A stretch of DNA of 64,000 nucleotides from Callorhinus ursinus. Taxonomy: Eukaryota > Chordata > Mammalia > Carnivora > Otariidae. The notes below the pieces were generated by a model. The model was not told where the DNA came from. It saw nothing but the letters and a program-made list of their open reading frames with translations, and ran no database searches. The position numbers were made by a program, and so were the translations under genes. Where the stretch lies: assembly GCF_003265705.1 (NCBI RefSeq), contig NW_020313057.1:7738450-7802449 (forward strand), given 5' to 3'. The stretch's first letter is position 1; every line of letters starts with the position of its first letter. Below, piece after piece: positions 11,416 through 23,262 of the stretch.

Positions 11416-12238
11416 TATAGTCTTACTGGGCTACTAAATCAGTGTATATTTCTGGGACAATTTTTCCCCACTTTTGGGAGAACTTTACTGAGTAACACTT
11501 TCTCTACAGAATGATTTAGCTTCCAACATTGCATAATTTAAACCCAAAATGCCTTGGAAGCAGAAATAAATATTTATAAGTATTTTTCAGCCTACTAAGA
11601 ATGTGTTTGATATTTTTTCTTGAGAATAAATGTTAACCATTGTTGGCTATGAGGTTGAATGATAAGAAAAGGAAAAGTGGTGGGTCAGAAGCCCTGTGAA
11701 CAAATTCTTGAATATCCCATTGTACCATATAGTTTAGCCTTGCCTTGGGCATCATTTTTTTTTTAAAAACAGCAATAGCAAGGCACCATAATTTGCTTTG
11801 CAAAGGATATTAGGGCCATGTTTTAGAATTGAAAATAGTTTTTCTTCAAGGTTTTTAAATCTTTTTCATTTTAAATGATTTTGCACTAAAATGGGTACCT
11901 GCATCTAAAAATGATATGACTACAATTTCCTTTTAGTATGACGTATTGCAATATCAAATAGAAGCTATTTCAGAGACTTTATGAAGAAGGGAATCTGGAG
12001 AGAGTGTTAATCTGACCAGCTGTCTGTATCAGTACACTCTAAGAGAGACTGGCACAGGCATTTAATACATTTTACATTATTAAATGATATTGGAGTTTTG
12101 GAGATAAGATACTAACTCTATGTGAGCGTCCAAAATGGTATTTTAGTTATTTAATGTAGGTTTTCCCATCTAAATTCTTAAAACAGAGACCACCCACTCC
12201 TAAACTTAGCCTAGACATTGAGAACTGTAAACCACGCC
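11416..12238. other. Unassigned AT-rich sequence
   Basis: No gene, RNA or confidently named repeat recognised. The left edge may still contain the worn 5' end of the preceding L1. Confidence 0.5.
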
Positions 12239-12239
12239 T

Positions 12240-12318
12240 GCTATGCATTGAATTATATTCCCCCCAAATATATGTTGAAGTCCTAGTCCCTAATATCAGT
12301 AACCATGACGTACCTAAT
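12240..12318 (+). mobile_element. Possible MaLR/MLT1-like LTR fragment
   Basis: The stretch TATTCCCCCCAAATATATGTTGAAGTCCTAGTCCC (positions about 12257-12291) resembles the start of old mammalian MaLR-type LTRs. It is cut off by the L1 that begins at 12319. A short match, so the family is tentative. Confidence 0.45.
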
Positions 12319-13737
12319 ATACTTTTTTTAAGTTCCTTCTCTGTTTATTTTTTTATTAGGTTCAGTTAGCCACTGTATAGTACATAATTAGTTTTTGATG
12401 TAGTTTCCAATGATCCATTAGTTAAGTATAACACCCAGTCCTCATCACAGCACGTGCCCTCCTCAATACCCATCACCCTGTTACCCCCTCCCTCCATCCT
12501 CCCCCCTTCTGAAACCCCCAGATTGTTTCTCGGGGTCCATAGTGTCTGATGGTTCATCTCCCTCTCTGATTTCCCTCCCTCCCCCTGTGGTCCTCTGAGC
12601 TATTGCTTATGTTCCACGTATGAGTGACACCATATGATAATTGTCTTTCTCTGCTTGGCTTACTTCTCTTAACATAATCCCCTCCAGTTCCATCCAAGTC
12701 GATGCAAATGGTTGGTATTCATCCTTTCTGATGGCTGAGTAATACTCTATTGTATACATGGACCACATCTTCTTTATCCATTCATCTGTTGAAGGGCATC
12801 TCGGCTCCTTCCACAGTTTGGCTACTGTGGACATTGCTGCTATGAACATTGGGGTGCACGTGCCCCTTCTTTTCACTACATCTGTATCTTTGAGGTAAAT
12901 ACCTAGTAGTACAATTATTGGGTCGTAGGGTAGCTCTATTCTTAACATCTTCAGGAACCTCCATACTGTTTTCCAGAGTGGCTGCACCAGCTTGCATTCC
13001 CACCAACAGTGTAAGATGTTTCCCCTTTCTCCACATCCTCACCAACATTTGTTGTTTCCTGTATTGTTAATTTTTGCCATTCTAACTGGTGTAAGGTGGT
13101 ATCTCATTGTGGTTTTGATTTGCATTTCCCTGATGGCTAGTGATGTTGAGCCTTTTTTCATGTGTCTGTTAGCCATTTGTTTGTCTTTTCTGGAGAAGGG
13201 TCTGTTCATGTCTTCTGCCCATTTTTGACTAAGTTATTAGTTTTTTGAGTGTTGAGTTTGAGAAGTTCTTTATAGATCTTGGATATCAACCCTTTATCTG
13301 TAATGTCATCTGCAAATATCTTCTCCTATTCCATGGGCTGTCTCTTAGTTTTGTTGACTGTTTCCTTTGCTGTGTGGAAGCTTTTTATCTTGATGAAGTC
13401 CCAAGAGATCATTTTTGCTTTTGTTTCACTTGCCTTTGGAGACGTGTCTTGAAAGAAGTTACCATGGCCGATGTCGAAGAGGTTACTGCCTATGTTCTCC
13501 TCTAGCATTTTGATGGATTCCTGTCTTACACTGAGGTCTTTCTTCCATTTTGAGTTTATCTTTGTGAATGGTGTAAGGGAATGGTCCAGTTTCATTCTTT
13601 TGTATATAGCGGTCCAATTTTCCCAGCACCACTTATCGAAGAGACTGTCTTTTTTCCATTGGACATTTTTTCCTGATTTGTCGAAGAGTAGTTGATCATA
13701 GAGTTGAGGGTCCATTTCTGGAGTCTCTGTTCTGTTT
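12319..13737 (-). mobile_element. 5'-truncated L1 (antisense)
   Basis: On the plus strand it starts with a T run, then the carnivore L1 3' UTR complement (TAATACCCATCACCCTGTTA-like text near 12460), then the ORF2 end. It stops abruptly at about 13737 inside ORF2, the usual result of incomplete reverse transcription. I could not find a convincing target-site duplication. It lies inside or beside an LTR-like fragment. Confidence 0.9.
12607..13737 (-). pseudogene. L1 ORF2 C-terminal fragment
   Basis: Minus-strand translation gives the ORF2 C-terminal part: [20 protein letters not shown] near 13700, a cysteine motif [14 protein letters not shown] near 13020 and the terminal [20 protein letters not shown] near 12830. 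The endonuclease and catalytic reverse transcriptase regions are absent by truncation. The frame changes several times. Confidence 0.9.
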
Positions 13738-13949
13738 AAATTAACAACTACAAACAACATGAAATTGGCAAAAGCCAGGGCCACAGAGTATGGATTTTAG
13801 GGAGATTGGTGGAATTTGGTATTTGTTATCTGGCCTGAATGGGTTGAGTGACTACAGAGATAATAGCTAAGGATGGGGTTCTGGCAGCCCACAGCATATA
13901 GCAATGCTAGAGTTAATGAAGTCATTATCTGTAGTCAAGGACTTGGGAG

Positions 13950-14100
13950 ACCAAAGATGCATGAGGAAACACTTTGTAATGATAAAATTATTCCATATAA
14001 TGATTATGACAGTACTATATTTCTCAAATATTATCAAATTATACACTTAAAAAAGTGAATTTCACTCTAAATTATCCCTCAGTAAAACTGATTTAAAAGA
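13950..14100 (+). mobile_element. L1M 3' UTR fragment
   Basis: Text such as ATTATCAAATTATACACTTA followed by GTAAAACTGATTTAAAAG matches the 3' end of old L1M elements in sense orientation. Upstream edge uncertain. Confidence 0.6.
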
Positions 14101-15409
14101 ATAAGAAGGAAGAGAAAGAGGAGAAATGCCAAGAGCTCCAACCTTTCAAGGAAGAGGATTTGGGCCATTTAATTGGACAAATAGCTGCAAGTACACAGGG
14201 AACCAGCTGAAAGCAAAGGATCTTGGAGGAGGGAATACATAAAAGACAACAGTGGCCTCAGGAACACTTTCAGGAAAAAAAGACCTGTGGCATTTTACCC
14301 ACACTATATCATGTACGTGATTGTCTTGTCAAACTAGTTTTCTCTTGCTTTCCTCTCTATCTCATTCTGTTACAGAAAGTATATAAATGTATATAATATA
14401 GTGCTATTCAATGGGCATAAAGTTTCAGTTACGCAAGATGATTAAGTTCTAGAGACCTGCTGTACAACTTTGTGTCTGTAATTAACAATATTCTTGCACA
14501 CTTACAAATTTTTTAAGATCTTAGATCTCATGTTAAGTGTTCACTAAATAAATAGTATATTGCTAAGTGGTCTTACCATGAATACATAAATAGTGTATTG
14601 ATGCTTATTGTGAAGAACTGTAAGATGTCTGTAATTTTCCAGACATCTTGCAAGCTAACAAGTTAGGGAGGCAAGTAATTTCATGGAAATAGACAGAACA
14701 CATAAAACTCATGGATCAGAAACAAAATTCTTTATCATTCATAGTATAGCCAGCAGCCTGAACTTCATGTTCCCATCATCTCCTCCCACCCCACCCCCCC
14801 AAAGCCCATGGGGGTAAAGCAGAGAGGCCCAGTGGAGGCTGCACATGCAGTGGGTTTGCATCAAAACTAAGGAACCCCAAGTTTAGGAAACCCCAATAGT
14901 TATTTAAAAATGAGTGCTTACAAAGAAGCTCAACCTTGGCCCCAATAGGATACCCTATCTCTATTATCCTGGTCAGTAAACAAATCTACCTGTGAATTAA
15001 CTATTGGGAGGAAATATTTATCATCCAAGACTGTCTGTCATACAAATACCCATGAAATACAATTTGGAACAAGAGCTTTCAGTGCTTCTTCTCAAAATGT
15101 GCAGAAACAAAGAGTCCCATGGAGAGATGTTTCCCAACAACTGTTAATTTTATAATTAACTTATAACTTTACAGAACAGGGAATCAGGATAACAGCTGTA
15201 TTGAAGGAGCAGTGGGCATTACCAGAAATCCTTAACTTGGAGTTGGGCATGCTATCTGATGAGACTGAGTTAGTTGACCCTTCTGAGGTTGAGGTTTTAT
15301 CAAGTGAGAGTTTCTTTTCATTCCCCTTCCTTCCTTCTTTCCCTCTTCTCTCCCTCTCTCTCTTTAACATACTTTAATCATTACCATTTATTGTTTTGCT
15401 ATCTAACAG
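14101..15409. other. Unassigned sequence with a pyrimidine tract
   Basis: No gene recognised. Bases 15318-15364 are a CCTTCCTT/CTCTCTC pyrimidine tract. Short open frames here are not supported by any recognisable protein. Confidence 0.5.
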
Positions 15410-15550
15410 AATATATACTTTCTTGATTTGTATAGTCTATTGTTTTAGTTTTCCTCTCCTGACTGAATATAAACTCCACAGTGGGAGGAATCTTTGTACG
15501 GTTCCCAGTGACTGGCACCTAGTACACAATTTATAAATATTTGCTAAATG
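15410..15550 (+). mobile_element. L2 3'-end fragment
   Basis: GAATATAAACTCCACAGTGG, then GACTGGCACCTAGTACACAA and ATAAATATTTGCTAAATGAA follow the typical order of the L2 3' end (stop-region text, cost-of-ends text, AATAAATATTTGTTGAATG-like terminus). Diverged. Confidence 0.7.
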
Positions 15551-17896
15551 AATCTCAGCAGCTGACGAGTATATGTAGTGGACATACGTCATTGCTTTTG
15601 TCACCTGGTGTGAATATTCTTTTCTTCCGTGAGGAATTCACACCCAAGGTAATGAAACCTATTTACCAATATGGCAGGATCAACAATCAAAATGTTTCCT
15701 ATCCCAACTTGCCCTGCAACTAAGGTTTTGGCATATGTTCTAGGCTGTAGTAATCAATAGGTCAACCCTAGTCCTTCAAAGAGAAGCTAGTGATTCCCTA
15801 AAGTATGAATGGACAGTATCCCTTTTGACGCTGGTGGTGGCAGCAGAAGAATCTAGTTCTAGCTCTCAGAGACAGCAGTGACAGTGGCAGTCATGCAGCA
15901 TTTGGTAGCTGGCATTACTTGTGCCTGGGATGTCATTCTCCAGGTGTGTTCATGGACCTGTTTACCAGTGTACCTGCAGGTGTCGTTCCTGGTTCCTTGT
16001 ACTCCAAACCTGTATCTCTAGCCCTCTCAGAGACTTTATGAGCAATGAATTATTCTTTTAATGAGAAATACTAATGTCTAAATTAACTAAAGTTGCTTAC
16101 ACTTATGTCTATCAGGATACTAAGAAATTTCCAGCAGCATATAACACAAAAAATCAGTTAAGAGCCATAGGTAGATTTTCAAATATTTTGGTCAGTGTTC
16201 TCTCTACCCTCAATAATGCACATAAAATGCACACAATAAAATGCACATGATAATAAATAATAGATAAATGCACGTAACAAAATGTTTGTAACCTAACCAG
16301 AACAGCCGCATGATATATTGAATTTCACAGATTTAGTGAGAATTAAAAATATAATTAGGAAAGAATAGTGCGTATTATTTTTATTTAATGTGCAGAAATG
16401 TGTTAATTTCAATAATTGCTTATCCAGAGTTTTATAGGAGATTCCATGAAAATAATTTGCACCTTCAAAAAGGCAGAATGCTCTATGAATGATCTGAGAG
16501 ATTTTAAGATTAACTTTAATGACTTTTTCTTCTCCCTATTTAGAACACCTCTCTAAATTATGTAATGCAGTCAGTTCAAAACTGTGGTAAAGGAAAGTCA
16601 GCTATAATTTCCATTCTCTATGTCACTTTATTAGGAAAGTCTTAGTCCAAAACACATACATAATATTATAATACTAAGTCACCAAAGAGGAAACTTGAGG
16701 CTATTCCCATATGATCATGTCTTAGAAGCTTCCTATAGTGGAGAGTTTCCTATATAAATAATGCAAGGAATTTCAAAGGCCACATGCTTTTTTTTTGCCT
16801 TTTCATATTTTATATCAAATTAATTTCAAACATGCAAATATTCCTTTCATAACTCAATGTGCTACAGTAAACTGAAGAACAATTTTTGGAAAAAGGAGGT
16901 GGCTTGGGTTGAACAGATTCCACACATTTCTGTACTAATTTGGGTTGACAGCTCAATGATTGTTCTATACTCAATGTTAAAACAGCAGAAACAAAGACAG
17001 CTGAGGAGCAGACACTTCCAGAAGTTCTCTACTTCCCTCTGCTGGAGGCTGTGAGATATCCCTGCATGCTGTAGGCTTTTATTATGGGGGTTGGGGAGCT
17101 AATGCTGGGAGAAATGTTTGCTTTCTATATCATGATTCATATGTGGTTTTTAGCCGATGGAAGGGTATCGAGAGTAAATTTATTTCAATACAGAGCTGTT
17201 TAAAAATGTGGACTAGGAGTTATTTTTAGATTTCTGAATTGCTAAAGATGATCAGAAATATTTATCTTTGAGTGTGATGTTTTGGAAGGGTAAGGGTGGT
17301 TTGTTTCCTCTTCATAATTTGCAAGGGATTTTGTTTTGCTTGTCTGAAAGTCAGCCAATCCATTTATTTATGAATAATTAGTGGCCTTCCTGAACTTAGG
17401 ATTTCATTTGACTGTTCCTTAAGCAAGTAGGTATTTATTGTTTTTGTCCTCAAATGATTTAGGAGACATTCCTAACATGAAAGGGTAAAAGATGGAAAAT
17501 GAGCTTATAACACAACTTGCTGCTATTTCCTGGCAAGGTGAAAACTGGAAACGTAAGCTTTATCAATGAGAGAAAATCAAAGCAAGGCAATGAGCATTTA
17601 CTCAACTCTGCCGAGGTAAAAGTTTCTTTTTATGAACATCATGGTGTGTAATCCAAAACATGCATCTAAAAATTAAGGAAAATAAATAAAAATAATAAAA
17701 TTAAGGAAAATAATTTCCCTCTCTCTCTCTCCATTCCCCCTCTATCTTTACCTCTGTCTGTATCTCTGTCTTTATTTATGTCTCTGTTTTTCTCCATCTT
17801 CTTCCATTTCTTAGTAGTAGAAAATAGTAAGAATAAAACTATAAACCTAGGGCAAGGAAAGTGGAGAAATATTGTAAGAAGCTGCAATTTGAATTA
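15551..17896. other. Unassigned sequence
   Basis: About 2.3 kb with no recognised gene or repeat. A CT-rich run of mixed TCTG/TCTC units occupies about 17715-17812. The open frames at 15541-15723 and 16857-17054 look like nothing I know and are close to chance length. Confidence 0.5.
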
Positions 17897-17910
17897 TGTG
17901 CTTATTGTTT

Positions 17911-18091
17911 TTTTTAAGATTTATTTATTTTGAGAGAGAGAGAGAGCAGGAGGGGCAGCAGGAGAGGGAGAGGGAATCTGAAGCAGACTCTGTGCTGAGC
18001 ACAGAGCCAGGGCTCAATCTCATGACCCTGAGATCAGGGCCCGAGCCGAAATCAAGAGTTGGAGGCTTCATCGACACCACCCAGCCACCCC
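17911..18091 (-). mobile_element. Can-SINE (antisense)
   Basis: T-rich tail complement with AAGATTTATTTATTTTGAGA, GA block, CTGAGATCAGGGCCCGAGCC and a head complement ending CCACCCCTG. The target-site duplication TGTGCTTATTGTTT is exact (17897-17910 and 18092-18105). The head is more diverged than in other copies. Confidence 0.95.
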
Positions 18092-18360
18092 TGTGCTTAT
18101 TGTTTTGCACTTATGAAAGTCAAGCATACATGGCACAGAAAATAAACTATGAGAAGTTCTGCTCTGTGTTTTCAAGATCTACATTTTGGGAGGAGCTAGG
18201 TAATTAATTGCCCTTGGAAAGGCCTTAAAGGGGAAATAAGCAGGCTTTTAATATTCTGAGAGTGAGAAGGTGACGTCATGAGAAACAAGAAGAATCTGGA
18301 TACAAAGATGGAAGTCTGCCAGTGGCATTAGTCATTCCACTTAGCAGAGAAAGAGGGAAA

Positions 18361-18571
18361 GGGGGACCTCCGTGGCTCAGTTGGTTAGGCACCTGCCTTC
18401 GGCTCAGGTCATGATCCCAAGGTCCTGGGATCGAGTCCCACATTGGGCTCCCTGCTCAGCAGGGAGCTTGCTTCTCCCTCTCCCTCTGCAGCTCCCCCTG
18501 CTTGTGCTCTTTCCCTCTTTCCCTCTCTCTCTGTCAAATAAATAAAAAATAAAATCTTTAAAAAATGTATA
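18361..18571 (+). mobile_element. Can-SINE
   Basis: Head GGGGGACCTCCGTGGCTCAG, B-box region GGGATCGAGTCCCACATTGG, CT-rich body and tail AATAAATAAAAAATAAAATC. The flanks AGAGAAAGAGGGAAA (18346-18360) and AGAGAAAGAAAAAGAGGGA (from 18573) give an imperfect target-site duplication. Confidence 0.93.
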
Positions 18572-18929
18572 AAGAGAAAGAAAAAGAGGGAGAGCAGACT
18601 GAGGGGTGAAACCTCCCAAATGTCATTTATCAGCATGGCATTCTTGTCCCATGAAGTTTCTGTGGGAGAGAAGAAAATAGATATTACACCCTATCTTTAG
18701 GGAAATCTCATAGTAATCAGAATCCCCCAGGCAAATGGAAACCATCTTGAGTTATTTCAAGAAGGAAAGAATTTGATGGAGAGAATTAAAGTCATTGGAA
18801 GAGCTGAGGATCACAGACCACCGAGGCCAGAGCAAGAACTCAGGAAACCAGAAAGAAATGCTGGCGGTGATCTTGTCTGTCTGTACTGCTAAGTGGTCCT
18901 CTGTGGGGTTCCAATTCTTTGTAGATCAT
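18572..18929. other. Unassigned sequence
   Basis: Short spacer after the SINE with no gene or named repeat recognised. Confidence 0.45.
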
Positions 18930-19096
18930 GTAGCCGGTCACATTTTTACATAGTCATGTTTGTCTTTAATCTTTGTTGCTTCTGGAATGTGTGTCTTTTT
19001 TATGAAGATTTTCCCCTGATGTAAAATAGCAAAGATATGATTCTGTATTGATTCTATATTTTTTATAGTTTTAAGTTTAGATTTACTTCATCTGGG

Positions 19097-19117
19097 GTTT
19101 GTTTGTTTGTTTGTTTT
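19097..19117. repeat. GTTT microsatellite
   Basis: Five consecutive TTTG units within the ancient L1 fragment. Confidence 0.85.
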
Positions 19118-19415
19118 TTATATATTATCCTACCAGGTTGAACTACAGAATCAACCTGTAAAATTTTATTTGCAATATCCTATAGACATTTTTTATTGTA
19201 GTTAGGTTGACTATATGGATTAATTTCAGAAGAACTTCAACCATTATGATATTGAAGCTTTGTAAAACATAGTGTGCCTCTCAATGTAGTAAATCATCTT
19301 TTTGATCTGTCAGTAAGATGTTACAGCTTTATTTGAATTTTATTCTTTTCTTCCTAGATGTATTCCTATGTACCTTTTATCTTTTTTGAAAAGAATCATT
19401 TCTTTGATTTCTTTC

Positions 19416-19583
19416 AAATTTGTGATTACTAATAAAAGTTTTGATTTCTATATGGTCTTTTGACCTCTAATAACACTCTTAAACTCATCTGTGATTTTTA
19501 AATTTATGATTACTAATAAAAGTTTTGATTTCTATATGGTCTTTTGACCTCTAATAACACTCTTAAACTCATCTATGATTTTT
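19416..19583. repeat. 84-bp tandem duplication, two copies
   Basis: Copy 1 is 19416-19499 and copy 2 is 19500-19583. Both contain TACTAATAAAAGTTTTGATT and GACCTCTAATAACACTCTTA. I count two differences (G/A at 19422 vs 19506 and at 19491 vs 19575), much less than the decay of the surrounding L1, so the duplication is younger than its host repeat. Confidence 0.95.
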
Positions 19584-19929
19584 AGTTACTTTTCTATTGA
19601 TTCTCATGTTTTCCTAAGTCTAAACATACAATTTGTCTCTTCTTTTTCCACTATGTAGACCTTATTTTTTTTTTCCTTGCCTTATTGCAGTCAGTAAAAA
19701 ATTTAATACAATGTTGAATGGCCTGCAGGATAGCGGGCACCTTGTTACATTTCCACATTTTATTGGAAACCTTTCAAATATTTACTGTTAGTTCTCATTT
19801 TGCTGCAATTGTCTAATATATATCATTAAGGGAATATCCACCTATTCCAAGGTCAAATATTTTCATCAGGAATGGTTGTAAATGATCAAATTATTATGGG
19901 ATCTATTGAAATCATTGCATTATGTGGGT

Positions 19930-19972
19930 TCTTCTTCTTCTTCTTCNNNNNNNNNNTCCTCCTCCTCCTCCT
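19930..19972. repeat. CTT / CCT microsatellite with a 10-N assembly gap
   Basis: CTT units (19930-19946) lead into ten Ns (19947-19956), then CCT units (19957-19972). The change of motif across the gap indicates that the missing part contains a transition or a longer array. Confidence 0.95.
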
Positions 19973-20040
19973 CATTCTGTAAATCTAGCAAATTATTTTA
20001 ACGGCTTTCCTTGTATTGAACCCTTTGCACTTTCTGTCAT

Positions 20041-20609
20041 GGATCTTCAGTAGAAGCTATCAGTTCTAGTTATTGTTTTAGACCCTCTTCTTTGAACTAC
20101 TGGGTTTTCTGACTTGAGCTAGCAATTAATAATATTATTGCCGTTGTGTTCTTATTATTAATTTGCTTGATCTATTTATTTTGCAGAATCTCTTAATCAA
20201 TCATGCTTTTTGCAGACAGTGAGATCTAAAGTTTCTCTTGGCTAAAGGTAGGGCGTGGAGAGGGGTTACTCTACACTCTCAATCTTTTTTGTGTGTTAGT
20301 GGAGGGAATTCATCCTCTCCAAGCCACGTGGAAGGGGAGTTCTGTCCTCCAGGAGAGTTTCCCTGGTAGGATAAATCTTCTCTCAGATTTACTTACAGAG
20401 AGCAAACCACAGCTTCCCCATGCACTGAAGGATCTAATCTAGTTAACTGCCTGGGATTCTTAGTGAGTAGTATAACAGTTTGATCTTCAACTTAGTGTCT
20501 GTTAAACAGATATGACATCTGTCATTGGGTCTTGCATTCTGTCAATACTATAAACAGTGATGGACAACAAAATATTTCGCTCCACCCTGGCAATAAAACC
20601 TAGAGGTTG
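20041..20609. other. Unassigned sequence
   Basis: No gene or repeat confidently recognised; the left part may be residual L1M. Confidence 0.45.
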
Positions 20610-20765
20610 AATTATTATGCTGAATTTTTATTATCTGCTTAGTAAATTCTCATTGTCTCAGATTCTTTAACTGTAAATGGGGATAATAGCAGTAACTACA
20701 TCAGAGAGTTGTGAGGATTTAATAAGCAATATATGTAAAGCACTTGGAACAGTTTCTGACTTCCC
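20610..20765 (+). mobile_element. MIR SINE fragment
   Basis: Contains CTGTAAATGGGGATAATAGC, GAGAGTTGTGAGGATTTAAT and ATGTAAAGCACTTGGAACAG in the order of the MIR 3' half. MIR is an ancient tRNA-derived SINE shared by mammals. Confidence 0.85.
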
Positions 20766-20904
20766 CAAACTGGTTGTCTAACTGCAGATAGATATCATTG
20801 TATATATAAACTGGAAGTTGAATTTATTTCCTTGTGGTTATAGAATTGGAGTTGAATTTCTCCCTATATGTACCATTCTATGAAACATGCTCCAAGGTAC
20901 TTAT

Positions 20905-21452
20905 ATGTGTTATTTAACTATTGTTGTATAGCAAATAACTACAAAATTAGCAGTTTAAAACAATACACATCAATCATGTCACAGATTCTGTGGGTCAAAA
21001 GTCCAGGCAAATCTTAATTGAGTCCTCTGTTTAGGACCTAACAGCGTTGCAAGGTGTTGGCTGGTCTGTCACATAGGGAGGCTTTACTGGGAAAGAATAT
21101 ACTTACAAGCTACTAAAGTTGTTAGCAGAATTCATTTCCATGTGGTTGTAAGACTGAAGGCTGCTGCCAGCTTCTAGAGACCCCAGAGGGTCAACTAGTC
21201 TTAAAAAAATGTACATATAAAATAAATATACATATATACTTGTATATATATAAATATACATATACATACATATAAAATATACATTATAAAATGTAAATAC
21301 AGAAATGACATCCCATTACCTTTGTGACATCCTATTGATGAAAAGCAAATCACAGGTCCTACCTACAATCAAGGCAACAGGATTATACATGGGTATTAAT
21401 ACTAGGTGGGGTCTGGAGTAGACACCCTCCATTTTGCCCACCACAGTACGAC
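20905..21452 (-). mobile_element. Ancient LTR-like repeat (MLT1/MaLR-type?), antisense
   Basis: Includes TTGTATAGCAAATAACTACA, AAATTAGCAGTTTAAAACAA, TTCTGTGGGTCAAAAGTCCA and a right end TTGCCCACCACAGTA, a widespread mammalian repeat whose complement ends in a stop-like CACTAA...TGTTA motif. An AT-rich segment (21205-21300) interrupts it. The family name is tentative; the repeat nature is fairly clear. Confidence 0.55.
21205..21300. repeat. AT-rich low-complexity tract
   Basis: Repeated TATACATATA/ATAAATATAC motifs within the LTR-like repeat. Confidence 0.85.
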
Positions 21453-21739
21453 TTTATGAAATCTACATACAATAGCAAGTGTTAACGATTCTGTTAAATA
21501 ATTTCGTATAAGACAGTGTATGTGCTTTTCATTTTTTCTTTATAGAAAATAGATGTCCCGCACTGCGTGTCTGATTTTCTATATTATTTTTCATCTGACA
21601 AGACATCTTGAACATGCTCAGTGTCAACAAGTATTTTTGCATAATATTATTTTTTTCATGGGTGTGTTTTAGACCAGATTTTGCAAAGACGGGCTTGCAT
21701 ATTTTTTGAGAACAAATGGGATGCTTCCTCCAGAGCTTA

Positions 21740-21900
21740 GACAGTCTTGTGGCCTTGTGTGTCACTTCATCTTCCTGAGACCTCATCACCCTCTCTACAA
21801 ATGTGAATAGTAATAGTAACCACTGAATAGCATATTATGACACTGAAATAACATAATAACTGGAAATATAAGAGCTATCATTTCTCCATTGCATACTTAT
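21740..21900 (+). mobile_element. Probable MIR fragment
   Basis: The order GTCTTGTGGCCTTGTGTGTC, CTTCATCTTCCTGAGACCTC, CTACAAATGTGAATAGTAAT follows the MIR core (the complete-thought string of CTTGGGCAAGTCAC, CTGAGCCTCAGTTTC, TGTAAAATGGG). Diverged. Confidence 0.55.
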
Positions 21901-21939
21901 CCAATACATTTTCTTTAGCATTTAGACTTTTTCTACTTC

Positions 21940-22560
21940 ATGTAATATGCAATAGTACAATAAAAATTCTATTTAAAAAACATTGAACAATATCTCTAAC
22001 TCCTGAAAATAAACAACTAAAAGTGGAATTTCTGCATGAAAAATGTACATAACTTTAAGTAACATACTGCAAAATTGCTTGCCAGCAAATAAATGCCAAT
22101 TTTCACTCCCACCATCGTTGTGTAAAAATGTCTTTATCCCACAACCTGACCAACACTAAGCATTATCATTTTCTAAGAAGAAGAAGAAAAAGAAGAATTA
22201 TTATTTTGTATACCAAAACATGGTACCACATTGCTTTAATTGGGGTTTTTGTATTATTTTGCTACCCATTTCCTTTTTTATGAATTATATTTTTGAACAT
22301 TTTCCTCTGCACTGTTGTTTAAGTTAAAAGATATTAATTTCTTGATTCTGAAATATGTTCCAGTTTTCTTCCAGTTTGACTTTTAAATCTTGTCTTTAAC
22401 ATTCTCAAATGTTAAATCTATAAATATATAAATGTGTGTTTTGTTTCTGGCTTAAGTTTTTTGTAGTTGTTGTTTCTCCTTGAAATAATATAGTCACCTA
22501 CTTTCATTTAAAAATTTTGTTTTGTTGTTTTCAATTTATCTAAAAATTATTTTGGCATAT
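21940..22560 (-). mobile_element. Possible very old L1-like fragment (antisense)
   Basis: The order AAAAGTGGAATTTCTGCATG, CACTCCCACCATCGTTGTGT, CCACAACCTGACCAACACTA and TTAATTGGGGTTTTTGTATT follows the reverse complement of L1 ORF2 C-terminal text. Strongly decayed; low certainty. Confidence 0.42.
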
Positions 22561-23020
22561 GTCTTAGGTAAAATTCTCTGGAAAAGCCTGGGACAGGGTT
22601 TTTTATTTGTAAGTGATTTATGGAAGATGGGCTTTCAGGAGAAACCTGGAAGGGGGTGAGGGAAGCCAGGTAGAGAAGAGTTAGAAGGTCAACAGGGATG
22701 AGTTTCCAGAAGTCTCACCTCAGTTACTTCCCTTGTGATTTTCTGGAACTTGAAAATCACTGCAGAGCCCTTCTCACCTTAAGGCAAAGGACAGAGGTTT
22801 TGCAGACACCCCCTCCCAGAAGCCAGGCCCTGGGCAGTCATGTATAACTCAGAGGTACCTCTCCTAGTGGAGAGGTGGCTCCAGTCACCCAAAAACAAGC
22901 ATCTGGAGAAGTTTGCAGATAGGAGCCTTTGGTAGCTAGACCACACTTCCATGGCAGATGGGCACCCGAAACCAGTTAAAACTGTCCTGTAGTAATGACA
23001 TTATTAAAATATTTAAATAC
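22561..23020. other. Unassigned sequence
   Basis: No gene or named repeat recognised. Confidence 0.45.
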
Positions 23021-23021
23021 T

Positions 23022-23262
23022 CTTTTTTTTTTTACATTTTAATTTAAATTCAATTTAGCTCACAGATAGTGTATTATTAGTTTCAGGGGTAGAATTTAGG
23101 AATTCATCAGTTGCCTAGAACACCCAGTGCTCATTACATCATGTGCCCTCCTTCATGTCCATCACCCAGTTACCCCATCCCCCCGCCCCCCCTCCCCTCC
23201 AGCAACCCTCAGTTTGTTTCCTAGAGTCCAGAGTCTCTTATGGCTTGTATCCCTCTCTGCTT
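23022..23262 (-). mobile_element. Severely 5'-truncated L1 (3' UTR only)
   Basis: T run, then ATTCAATTTAGCTCACAGAT, CCCAGTGCTCATTACATCAT and CAACCCTCAGTTTGTTTCCT, the reverse complement of a carnivore L1 3' UTR. Only about 240 bp were copied. The same UTR type occurs at 61455-61662. Confidence 0.9.

Larger units (their letters stand above)
18930..20040 (-). mobile_element. Ancient antisense L1M ORF2 fragment
   Basis: Worn reverse complement of L1 ORF2. Plus-strand landmarks in expected order are ATGGATTAATTTCAGAAGAA (near 19216), ATTTGAATTTTATTCTTTTC (near 19332), ACAATGTTGAATGGCCTGCA (near 19710) and ATCTATTGAAATCATTGCAT (near 19902). No frame survives. It contains an 84-bp tandem duplication (19416-19583) and a 10-N assembly gap. 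Confidence 0.65.
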
